64,000 nucleotides of DNA from Salvia splendens (taxonomy: Eukaryota > Streptophyta > Magnoliopsida > Lamiales > Lamiaceae): NCBI RefSeq assembly GCF_004379255.2, contig NC_056044.1, positions 7,542,001-7,606,000 on the forward strand, written 5' to 3'. Shown here one piece after another: positions 54,865 to 64,000 of the stretch. Position 1 is the first letter of the stretch. Each line of letters opens with the position of its first letter. The notes below the pieces were generated by a model that saw nothing but the letters and a program-made list of their open reading frames with translations, did no database searches and was not told where the DNA came from. The position numbers and the translations under genes were made by a program.

Positions 54865-57818
54865 TGTCACGACCCAACTTTGCTAATTATAGCAATGTTC
54901 AATATATCGTGACTGGGATGGATATTAAGAATATGGGTTGGGTACGAAAAAATGATTTAATGGTTGACCTTTCTGTCTGTAGGGTATAAACGGTGAATAC
55001 ATGAATAGAATGGCTTGATCACAATGACTCGAGTCAGGGATCATACAATATACTGGCTAGTTATTAGAGTCATTAGAGACATAAAGGATTTCACTTGCTT
55101 CAATGCACAACGGAAGGAACTGAACGCGGTTCCATGTATGAAGACACGAACTTCCGAGAGTATTGAATGGAAATAAAAGTAGGTCTGGTTTAATCAGCAC
55201 CCTCCACTCCATCATAGCTCAACCTGAACATTTAGAAATACATGCAAGGCTAGTACAAAGGTACTCAGTGAACACGTCGCTGAAAAATACAAATATACAA
55301 TTGAAAATATTGTCAAGCCATTATCATAGTAACACTCATGGGTTTTATTAAAAAGACTTGAGCTTACTAAAAATCATTTTTCGACTGCGCAGTCTAAGTT
55401 CTTTATGTTCTTTTCCATATCTAAACGTCTTGTGTCGTAGAGATGGTGTTCTCCTACGGTCACCTTAACATTCATGTGCTGGGAAAGTGACCACTTTCCA
55501 CGGGCACCGGACCGGCCAACCTTACTGATGACACACAGTCCACGTGCACACTAGTCCGAGTAGGGACTCTCCCCTTGCTGGGACCCGAATTCAATTTCTT
55601 ACTTTATTTGGCATAGCACATTCGGTATAACCAAACAAATATGCATCATTACATAAAATAACATCCTTTATGGCAAGACAACATCATTTGGATAAAAAAA
55701 TATTATCTCAAATATACTTCATATTTTTGTCCACATTTGTATGTAGGATAGAAAAGTTCACCTCATACGCTTCCGACTCCGTATAACAATATTAACTCAC
55801 TTGGAGTTTAATTCCGTGCGATGGACATTGCCCAATAAAAGATAATAATCTATTTAGCTTCAACGAAAAACAAGCGGATGATATGAACATATGATATGCA
55901 TCCTATTTTAATTTTTTTCTTTCACAGCCTAGCTCGCTTTAATTAAATCGAGAGATTTAATTATTGACTTTAATTAATCTGAGAGATTAATTAATTTAGT
56001 AAATCCAAGGATTTACTTGGATCAAATCATGCAAGCTAGCTCATTTAAATTATTCGAAACAAACTTAAGCCCAAGCAAATAAGTTAAGATATGCTCGCCC
56101 AAGATTTATATAGTTGAAGCCCAACAAATTAATTCATCTAAGCCCACTGCAAAATAGTTATATGAGTCCATCAACTAATAAAAGTACAGAGTGTGCACTA
56201 ATAGTCTAATACTCACGCTTCCATCTTCTTATTTCTCATTTTGTCTCAACATATCCCTCTCTCTATATCTCTTTCTCTTTCTCTTTAATTTTCGCCAAAC
56301 AAGAGTTAGTCTCGGTTTCCTTCACGATCGGAGATCCAAATAATATCCGATCGTCACGAAATTTTATCCAAAGATGGATGACTCATAAAGCATCATTCCT
56401 ACCGAAGGAGATCAAACTTTAACGGTTCTATCTTCTGTTATTAAACTTTTAAGTGGCTGCCATTTCAACAGTAACAACGGCGGTTTTGTACACGATCGGA
56501 GGTTCAAACATTGTCCGATCGTTCTGAAATTTTAAAGGAAGGTAAACAACTCTTCTAACTTCACTTTGACCGAAGGAAATTACATTTGAACGGTTAGACT
56601 TTCCGTTATAAATTTCCAAAGGTGCTTATCTTCCAAAGAGAACATTTTAGGAGTTTTTGCTACTTTCTAATTATTTTATTGATTCTAAGACTTTGCATAT
56701 GTTGTATGTAAATTAGGCTCAGCATAGAATAAAATGGTTTTCCTACATGAATTTGAAAAGAAAGAGTTGAAAGATTGTTTATGAAGCATGCTTAGTTGTG
56801 ATTCTATGTTCTATATGAATTCATGCTAACATGACATGCTTGATAAAATCATGCTTGAAAAGATTTAACTTGTGGTTTGAGAATCATTACCTCAAAAGAA
56901 TGATAAGAGATTTCTATGATGAGCACTCCAATTTGAAATTCTCCTTCTTAAAGAAAGCTTGAAAACTTGGTATTGGAAGGTTGGAAAGTTTTCCGTCTAC
57001 TTGCTTGAAAATAAAATTTGGAGGTGAAAGAGATTTTGGGTAGACGTGTTGATAATGGAAGTTGATACTTTCTTTTATCCACTAGCTCCCTACACAAGGT
57101 ATGGCTACGCATTTTTCTCGGCTTAATATCCCAACATCATCATTCTTTTTTTATTTCATCACATTTTTTTGCAGAGGTAGAATTGAAGGAGAGTGTTTGT
57201 TGGCGAAGCTCCCGGGATGGTGTAGGATTTGGTAAGAAACAAAGTCTTGGTACCATTCCTCCCTTCCCCACTTCCTATTCTTTTTCCCATTATGTAGATA
57301 TATATATATACATATGTGATGACTCCTGGTCGTTTTCAGTGAATAGTGCCACACTATTCATATGTTGACTATGGTTAAAGATAGTAAGAGCTGTTTTTGT
57401 TACTGTATTATTATTGCACTGTCGTTTCTGACTAGTCCCATCATTTGTAGGAAGTTGGAGTTTCCTGAAGATAGAATATTAGCTTTGCGAAGAAGCTTTA
57501 GCTTGTTTTTGTAACATCATAAATTAAATACAATTAGTACATTTCTCATTTGAAGAGAAATAGCAATATTTTGTAAATGGACATTTAATATTCATCTGAT
57601 TTATAAATGTACATGGACAATTATTTTATCGCTTCATGTATCTTCTTGCACATCAAAGTCCATGATCAAAATTAATTTCACATTGGCGCTTAACTATCAA
57701 TTAAAACCCATCAAGGATTTTAATACAACGAAACATAGGAGTTTAAAATGCTACTTGCTTTAATATAATTATTTACACTATAAACGTTTAACGACGTTAA
57801 TTTGAGCGGGGTATTACA
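54865..57818 (-). mobile_element. Ty3/gypsy LTR, ~2.95 kb
   Basis: On the minus strand it starts TGTAATACCCCGCTC (57818) and ends TTGGGTCGTGACA (54865), ends characteristic of Tekay/Del-type gypsy LTRs, which are also of this length. The preceding minus-strand sequence ATTTCTTTTAAGAGGGGTAGAA (57819-57840) is the usual polypurine tract of such elements, so this is a 3' LTR with a scrap of internal sequence rather than a clean solo LTR. No pol domains remain. No target duplication could be confirmed. Confidence 0.65.
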
Positions 57819-58088
57819 TTCTACCCCTCTTAAAAGAAATTTCATCCAGAAATTTGCACGATTTAATTATGAACAACTATGGACCTTGTACTTTCAAAGT
57901 GCTTTCAATGTGTTATACGATTTCGTTCTTTAACCATTGCAACTCTCCCAAAGAGCTTCTGGTCAAAGATCATTACTCAGATTCAAATTTAATCGTTTCC
58001 TCTTTACAACACTTCAGGTTGTACACGCGGAAAGAATAGTGTTCATTTTAGCATTACATGTTTAGCGTTCTTTGTTTTATTTTATGTA
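57819..58088 (-). mobile_element. Remnant of gypsy internal 3' region
   Basis: It contains the polypurine tract next to the LTR and then about 200 bp of non-coding sequence without pol motifs. How far the element extends is unclear. Confidence 0.4.
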
Positions 58089-58290
58089 CTTCCTTTGTCC
58101 CAGTAAAGATGGTCCACTTTCCTTTTTGGTTTGTCCTAATCAGGATAACCCATTACTAAAATTGAAACACCTTCATCTCTACTTTATTTCATCTCTCGTA
58201 CTTTACCCTCTCTACTTAACACACAAAATAAAGTTGCATAAAAACCCATGCCGCCCAAGTAAGGGGTCATCTTCCTTGGGACGGAGGGAG
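58089..58290. mobile_element. Stowaway-type MITE, 202 bp
   Basis: Left end CTTCCTTTGTCCCAGTAAAG and right end CTTGGGACGGAGGGAG, flanked by TA at 58087-58088 and 58291-58292. Confidence 0.85.
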
Positions 58291-59222
58291 TAGTATTTAG
58301 TTTGATTATAATATAGGAGTACTAAAAGCGTTATTGACATTTTTAATTTCACAAAATTCATAAAAATTAAAGGTCGATTTATTCCTCGTCTCTATAGCTT
58401 CAAATAAATGAGTAAATTAACAACTTGAACTTTAATTTTTATGAGTTTTATAAAATTAAAAACTTCATTACTCAAACTGAATATATAAAATAAAATGAAT
58501 AATGCTTAACATGCATCAAACAACGAGTAGTACTCACGCATGAATAATGCTTAATAATGCTTAAAATGAATAAGTAGGTAGAATATCATTTCTCTATTTT
58601 GTAGATAATATATAAATATAATATAACTATGTTTTGTGGTCATAACTCATAACGAGTAAATTACAGTACAATATTTCTAAAATCATGTTTAAATTGTTAA
58701 ATTAACCAAAATTCTTGTATCCGTAATATGGCAAATAATCATTACGATATATATGAAGACATGAGTTGGCCATGGTATCAAGATTTTATTACCATTTAAC
58801 GGTAAACATTATTATCTTTTATCATAATCACTCATAGAAGTCTAAAAAAGTAATAAGAAATAATTTTGTATTTATGTAAAAAGGAGGGAATTCATTTCAT
58901 CACTTTCTCGAATATTAGTTCAGTGGTGTTCATTTCCTCCAAAATGACATAAGACTCGTGAAGATGATACGAAATTACGATACCAGCCATCTTATTCCAA
59001 CTCAATATAAAGGGAAATTATTATTAAAATATTTGATATAGATGTGAATACGTGATATATATATATAGATGTATTCATTTTCAACTTGTATATGAAATAT
59101 TTTTAGTTGAAAACTAATTAATTGTTGCATAACATATTATAAACAGGTCCCTGTTGTTAAGGCTGCAAATTCTTGGACGTCTATAAATACACGTAATTTC
59201 TAACAATCAAAATCAAAGAAAA
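58291..59222 (+). promoter_or_regulatory. Upstream region of defensin-like gene 2
   Basis: The right part (from about 58680) matches the upstream region of gene 1 in ordered blocks. The TATA box is CTATAAATACAC (59181-59192). The left part (58300-58680) is AT-rich with nothing recognised. Confidence 0.5.
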
Positions 59223-59687
59223 ATGGCAAACCCAAAATACTTGATAGCTATTTGTTTCATCATTTTTTCAACTCTTCTCCTTGCACCAGGTAAATAATCA
59301 TTTTGAAGTTATTGAGTCGTATTCCTTTTCAGACCATCCCAAAATAGTTGGTTGTTTTTTTTTTTACAAAATCTTCATTCTTTTTTTCTAGTTCACTCTA
59401 CCTTTTTTTTCTCATATTTGATTCTCTCACATACTTTACAATTTCCATTTTAACCTTTAAACATTATATTCTTAAAATATTTGCTTAGTAATAAATGTTC
59501 TAAATATGCAGTGAATGGAAAGACATGCAGTGTAGGCCTTGCAGAGGTGAAGAACTTAACATGCAATGGGAAAGAAGCTGATGTGAGTTGTTGGATCGAA
59601 TGCAAAAGACTCCATGGCCAATTAGCTCATGCCCATTGCCAAACACTTGGCGGTGTCAAACTATGTTTTTGCGATTATCCATGTTAA
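59223..59687 (+). CDS. Defensin-like cysteine-rich secreted peptide 2
   Basis: Two exons: 59223-59289 and 59512-59687, giving 80 residues. The signal peptide (MANPKYLIAICFII...LLLAP) differs from that of gene 1 at only a few residues. The mature part is far more diverged but keeps all eight cysteines (28, 40, 49, 53, 65, 74, 76, 80), the C-x3-C (CWIEC) and the CFC. The intron lies at the same place and phase. It has a decayed, MITE-like pyrimidine-rich sequence instead of the complete MITE of gene 1. Conserved leader and promoter with a diverged mature peptide is the usual pattern of DEFL duplicates under diversifying pressure; selection is an inference here. Confidence 0.85.
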
Positions 59688-59965
59688 TTAATTAACTTTA
59701 TTTCTCAATTTAATAAACTTGGATATTCATTTCACCATATTACATACAATATGGGATTGAGTTTGCTATCCACCAATTCCATATATTGAACGTTTCACTT
59801 TGATATTTTCAAACAAATAATCCGTCACAGCCTTGTATATATTTTAAATGATATTTTCACAAATACATTAATGAACATTTTAAGCGACTAGATTTGAATA
59901 AATTTAATGAGCTTCATCTAAATGGGCTGGCTATTTATTTATGGGCCTAATAGTGGCTCAATGCT

Positions 59966-60085
59966 TTTTTTATGGGTAAATGAATTTAAATTTAAAGACC
60001 GCGAAACGGGAGACTCGAACCTGACCTTTAACCTCAGATATTAACTACTTATTCTTAACTACGTAAGAAGTTTGTCGTTGTAAGT
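59966..60085 (-). mobile_element. tRNA-derived SINE remnant
   Basis: On the minus strand, GGTTCGAGTCTCC (60005-60017) is a good Pol III B box. About 40 bp upstream, TAGTTAAGAATAAG resembles an A box. Downstream the unit ends in ATAAAAAAAG (59966-59977). The order A box, B box, short body, A-rich tail and the size fit a plant SINE. It does not fold as a tRNA. Confidence 0.45.
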
Positions 60086-61553
60086 AACGTGTTAGGGATT
60101 AATAAATAAAATAAACAATTAGTATATTTTTCACATATCGAAAATATGGATTTACAGCATTTGAAGTTTTGAACCATATTCATTACAAGGATTTATGGAT
60201 TTAGGATATCCTTTACAAAGAATATATTACTGTATATTCAATATTTAATCATCTAAAGGGGAGTTATTATTCATTCGTATATGATCGTGTATATTTTATG
60301 TTCCACGGTATTTTTGCAATCATAGGAGAGCTACATTGTAATTTCATCTAAAACTCACTAATTCAATGGTTCATAATGATTCTGACTTTTTTTCCATCAA
60401 ATTTCAGATATTAGGATTTATTACTGAACCGATTTTATTCAAACTGATTTTATTTTTAATTATATTGTTTCTTGCTAAATTATCCCTTATTATAATTTAA
60501 ATTCTAAAAGAAACATTAATCATGATATTTAATATCTCATCAAATAAAATCTCCATATCTAATATTCCTATTCCTATTCCTATTTCTACTCCTACTCCAT
60601 CGATTTAGTCTATCTGATCAAATTAGATCTCCATATCTAATACTCCTACTCCATCTATTAAATCTCCATATCCCATATCAAATACTCATACTCCATCATA
60701 TATACGTATACGTTTGCTGCTATATATTGCATCAAAATCAAATACTTTTACTCTACTCTCAAATTGTGCATCAAAATCGAAGATGGAATCAAACTATACT
60801 TGCGGTTTTGAGTTAGAGACAGCAAGAACTTGAGCAACGCCCATGGCTAACAGTAACGATAATATATACTCCGTACAACATATTTGGAACCGATGATGAA
60901 GACGAAACAATGAGTTCAAATGAGTAGAACAATGATCCGAGTTTGAATTTAATTTTGAAAATTTGCATGGAGATGATAATCAACATATTTAGGCTTTTAG
61001 CCATTAATATCCCATAGAGTAATTAGTGGTGTATGAGTAAAATAATCAATTTACGAATATAAAAGTAATCATTAATGTATGTATATAAGACATCAATTTA
61101 TGATAAAGAATTGTGAATAATATTTTATACAACACCAAAAAAAAATTATACGTCCAACTCATATATATATTTGCATATTTTAAGATAATATTCAAAATTA
61201 CACTTATGAATTGTTAATCATATTATATTTATAAATGAATAAAAAAGACCTAAGTATATAAATACAATTTTATCAATATCAATATAATATCTCTTTTAAA
61301 ATTTAATAGCACTATCCAAAGTTTTGAAACTTGTGGCAAAATTAAGAGAACAAATATTTGAGATATATATAAAATCTTCGCAGAATTCTAGATAGGAACA
61401 AATTTTTGATAAATTGATTTTAGATGGATATATGTTAATAGGGTTTAGATAGATATATGTTAATCTACTATGGCAAATCACGTTCAACCCTACTTACATT
61501 CATGGTAAATCACGTTCAACCCTTTCAACTAATCTCCTATATATAAATGTCAT
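60086..61553. other. AT-rich spacer
   Basis: No gene. Short duplications are present (ctccatatctaat, ctactccat near 60550-60690; gatatatgttaat and aatcacgttcaaccct near 61430-61520). Confidence 0.45.
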
Positions 61554-61599
61554 TGTTTTTCGTACCTACTTACATTCATCAGACTTGTTTGAACTTTAA

Positions 61600-61780
61600 A
61601 AATGTCATCTTCATCACCGAACAAGTACACATTGAAGGTCGAGTAGCACCTCATGAGAAGAAGAAGACTCTCGTCTCCACCTTCTACACAAAGTTTGGAG
61701 ATGCTTTATCTTACCGTAAGGAGATCGATGAGCTCTTTAAACGCATGGTCAAGGTTCTGAAACTGATGCTATGAAAGATT
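61600..61780 (+). pseudogene. Short coding-like relic before the hairpin
   Basis: ATG at 61602 reads MSSSSPNKYTLKVE and then TAG. Beyond the stop the sequence remains coding-like in base composition for about 130 bp, with frame changes. It continues into the hairpin arm, where YPSNKLYIMFRDLKENESPP can be read. The family is unknown. Confidence 0.3.
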
Positions 61781-61794
61781 TGTTCCTCTCGAAT

Positions 61795-62310
61795 CCTACC
61801 CTTCCAACAAACTGTACATCATGTTTCGTGATCTAAAGGAGAATGAATCTCCACCCCAGGGAGGAGCTGGAGTGCCGACGGTGACCATTAATATCCATTT
61901 TGTAAATCTGGATTGACTATGTTCTTGTTCATTTTAAATTAAGTTTCGTTTCTAGGATTAGTTTCTTGTTTACTTTTTATGTTTTTATTTCTATTTTTCG
62001 TCCATTTTGTTAATTTTCAATTGATTATGTTTTAATGGAATTGCTTTATTTTTTTCTAATTGTACAATTGACAAAAATAAAGCACAATCAATTAAAAATT
62101 AACAAAATGGACGAAAAAAGAAACAAAAATATAAAAAGTAAACAAGAAACTAACTTAAATCAAAATGAACTAGAACATAATCAATCGAGATTTATGACAT
62201 GGATTGATTCATTCGCCGTCAACACTCTAGCTCCTCCTGAGGTGGAGATTCATGCTCCTTTATATCACGAAACACCGTGTACAGTTTGTTGAGAGGGTAG
62301 GTGTTACGGC
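61795..62310. repeat. Inverted repeat with ~250-bp arms (hairpin locus)
   Basis: Left arm 61795-62060 and right arm 62075-62310 are inverted copies with scattered substitutions. Examples are caacaaactgtaca/tgtacagtttgttg, tttcgtgat/atcacgaaa, gaatctccacc/ggtggagattc, and tcgtccattttgttaatttt/aaaattaacaaaatggacga. The centre is the perfect palindrome aattgtacaatt (62060-62071). Transcription through it would give one long stem. Confidence 0.75.
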
Positions 62311-62319
62311 AGCACTTTG

Positions 62320-62958
62320 CTAAGGATAACAAAGCCGGGAAACCGTGACTAGGGATGGGGAATAAGAGGAGGGGAATAGAAAGGGGATAATAATGATGAA
62401 TATTCACTCAGAAATAAAGGGAAACAACTTCAAATTAACTCTTAATCACTAGAATTTGAATGGAAATCTTACTTTTCAAAATTCAAAACCTTATTCATCA
62501 ATAGATATTTATCAGAGTATGGAAGAACAGTCGATGCTATCTAGAACCTTGGTATGCAGCGGAATGAACACGGTCACATGTATGGAGACATGCACCGCCG
62601 AGAGCCTCTACTTAAAATAAAAAGAAAATCATAACTCTGCTCAACATTCTTGTAACGACCCGCTAAGCCGATATTATTAGAAACAATATTATTAGCTTGA
62701 TTATCTATATAAGTGACTTTTATGCGATTAAATCTGAGCTACGATAGATTGTCGTTGTTGTTTGTTTTGACGTTAGGCAAGTGAATAGAACATGTAAATA
62801 TATTACACATATATGAATATAATAAATTTAAATAAATAAATAAATAAGATCCCAAAATTCAAAATCTTGATGTCCAATACATCCAACAAAATTCCAACAA
62901 AATTTAATACATCCTATGTTCTAAGCAAATCGGGTACTTCAGCTCGGGCAGCCACGAA
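62320..62958. mobile_element. Mosaic of gypsy LTR fragments
   Basis: 62560-62650 resembles part of the LTR at 55100-55230 (gcggaatgaacacggtcacatgtatggagaca against ggaactgaacgcggttccatgtatgaagaca, aligned in blocks). At 62651 a new LTR-type start, TGTAACGACCCGC, follows. No coding sequence. Confidence 0.45.
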
Positions 62959-64000
62959 TGTAATACCCGAAAATTTGTGGAATTTTATTCTTTTAATTAA
63001 GGATGAAATTTTTTCTATGTTTTTGTGTTTATTTGATTGTTGTGGATATGGGATTTTCTACCTAGCCAAATTAAAATTTGGTTTTATTATTTCAGCTATG
63101 TTTTAAAATTCTAATTAATCGATTTAAACCTCTCTCTCCCTCCCCATTTTTCGAAATCCCTTCCCCATCACCCCATGATGTTCTCAACTTCCTCCACCCT
63201 CACATAACCGATCCTTTTCTTCCCCTTTCCTTTTCTTTTCTCTTTTCGGTCACTCTCTCAATCTCTCCCTCTCTCTCTCGCAAAGTTGCTCTCTCTCACT
63301 GGTAAGTCTCCCTCCTTCTCCCTCTCGGTTTTTATCTTCTTCCTTTCACCCCCTCTTATCACCTTCTTGGATTCCTCAAGGTGATACCCTCCTTCGTCGT
63401 GAATCGGAGTCGGAAAAGGAAGTAAAGCTTTTGCGTTTCGTTTGAACCATCCGGGGAAGGTAACCCCTAACCCTTGTTTAATTCGAAAACTCATGCATAT
63501 AGGACGTTTTGGTTGGTTTAGATGCTGATTAGGGTTTGTGGCTATGTGATATGGTTGAGCATGTTTTTGATAGTAACTGGCAGTGGGTTCCGACCCCTTT
63601 TTATCTAAGCAAACGATCTCCGTTGGGTACGAAATTTTGAACTGTGTAAAGGTTAATGTGTCTTTTGTGTGGTGTGTAAATTTCAGCCTCTTTGGATGTC
63701 GTATGAATTTATTATGATTTTTGCAAGTAAACTGCGCAGTTTCGCGAGTTGTATGTTTTTGGGAGATGTTTTCATGTGCAATTGGCGTGATTCTGAGTGA
63801 TATGTTTTTGTGATGAATGTGGGTGTGTTTGGCCAAGAGATGGCTCGGAGGAATCAGTGTTTGGTTCGAGAGTTTTCGTGTGTGTTGGCCGAGAGTGTTG
63901 GGTTCAGCCTAGGGCAGATTTGTGGAGAGTCTGGAAGGGATGATCTCAGGTGTCTGGGTGTGTCTTGGGATGTAGAGTGCGTGGTGTGTTTGTCGTATAG
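62959..64000 (+). mobile_element. Gypsy-type LTR, left part, running off the window
   Basis: It starts TGTAATACCCGAAAATTTG, the usual start of Tekay-like LTRs. A pyrimidine-rich zone (63130-63360) precedes a GT splice-donor-like ctggtaagtct at 63299-63309, and a T/G-rich leader-like sequence runs to the edge. The remaining LTR and any internal domains lie outside the window. Confidence 0.5.

Noticed and set aside
60000..60020. Possible tRNA gene from the B-box match
   Set aside because: No cloverleaf can be drawn, and the A-rich tail and order of boxes fit a SINE remnant better.
63258..63836. 192-codon minus-strand frame at the right edge
   Set aside because: It lies antisense in an LTR leader region, is low in complexity at its C-terminal end and has no recognisable domain.

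Overview
This window is nuclear DNA from a flowering plant, most likely a eudicot. It holds spliced genes with GT-AG introns, many Stowaway MITEs flanked by TA, PIF/Harbinger elements with 3-bp duplications, Ty1/copia and Ty3/gypsy LTR elements, a Helitron and long AT-rich spacers. The family is not proven; the repeat style would fit an asterid such as Lamiales. No bacterial-type operon, rRNA, intact tRNA gene or CRISPR array was seen.

Layout. 0-1.8 kb: the last coding exon and 3' UTR of a PNRC/decapping-motif protein. 1.8-11 kb: repeat-rich, with a long-TIR element carrying a nested MITE, a second long-TIR (Mutator-like) element carrying gypsy debris, and a Harbinger-type element with a broken SANT/Myb-like ORF1. 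11.3-19.4 kb: a serially duplicated composite of Harbinger elements (X1-X3, apparently inside a copia LTR) and two palindromic hAT-like elements (Y1, Y2). The Y elements carry tandem modules with the architecture of plant snRNA promoters (USE plus TATA). 19.4-23 kb: a decayed copia element. 25.0-28.1 kb: a ten-exon TRM82/WDR4-like WD40 gene (minus) with one surplus base in exon 5. 28.7-30.4 kb: an intact four-exon aldo-keto reductase gene (minus). A 581-bp Harbinger MITE sits 131 bp upstream of its ATG and has an unoccupied copy of its target site alongside. 32.6-37.3 kb: a complete, recent, frame-broken copia element. 38.4-45.0 kb: a GPI-anchored nsLTP gene (minus), frame-broken by 7 bp and carrying a complete copia element with an uninterrupted 1329-residue polyprotein in intron 1. 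45.2-46.2 kb: a probable solo LTR. 47.8-48.4 and 59.2-59.7 kb: two paralogous defensin-like genes. Between them lie a ~5-kb Helitron with captured E2F exons and a ~3-kb gypsy LTR. 60-64 kb: a SINE remnant, a ~250-bp-arm hairpin locus and gypsy LTR pieces running off the window.

Host genes are few (decapping-motif protein, TRM82, AKR, nsLTP, two defensin-like genes) and do not form a pathway. Most of the sequence is nested transposable elements, several of which have altered neighbouring genes or promoters. All positions and motif calls were read by eye; family names rest on recognised motifs, not on searches.
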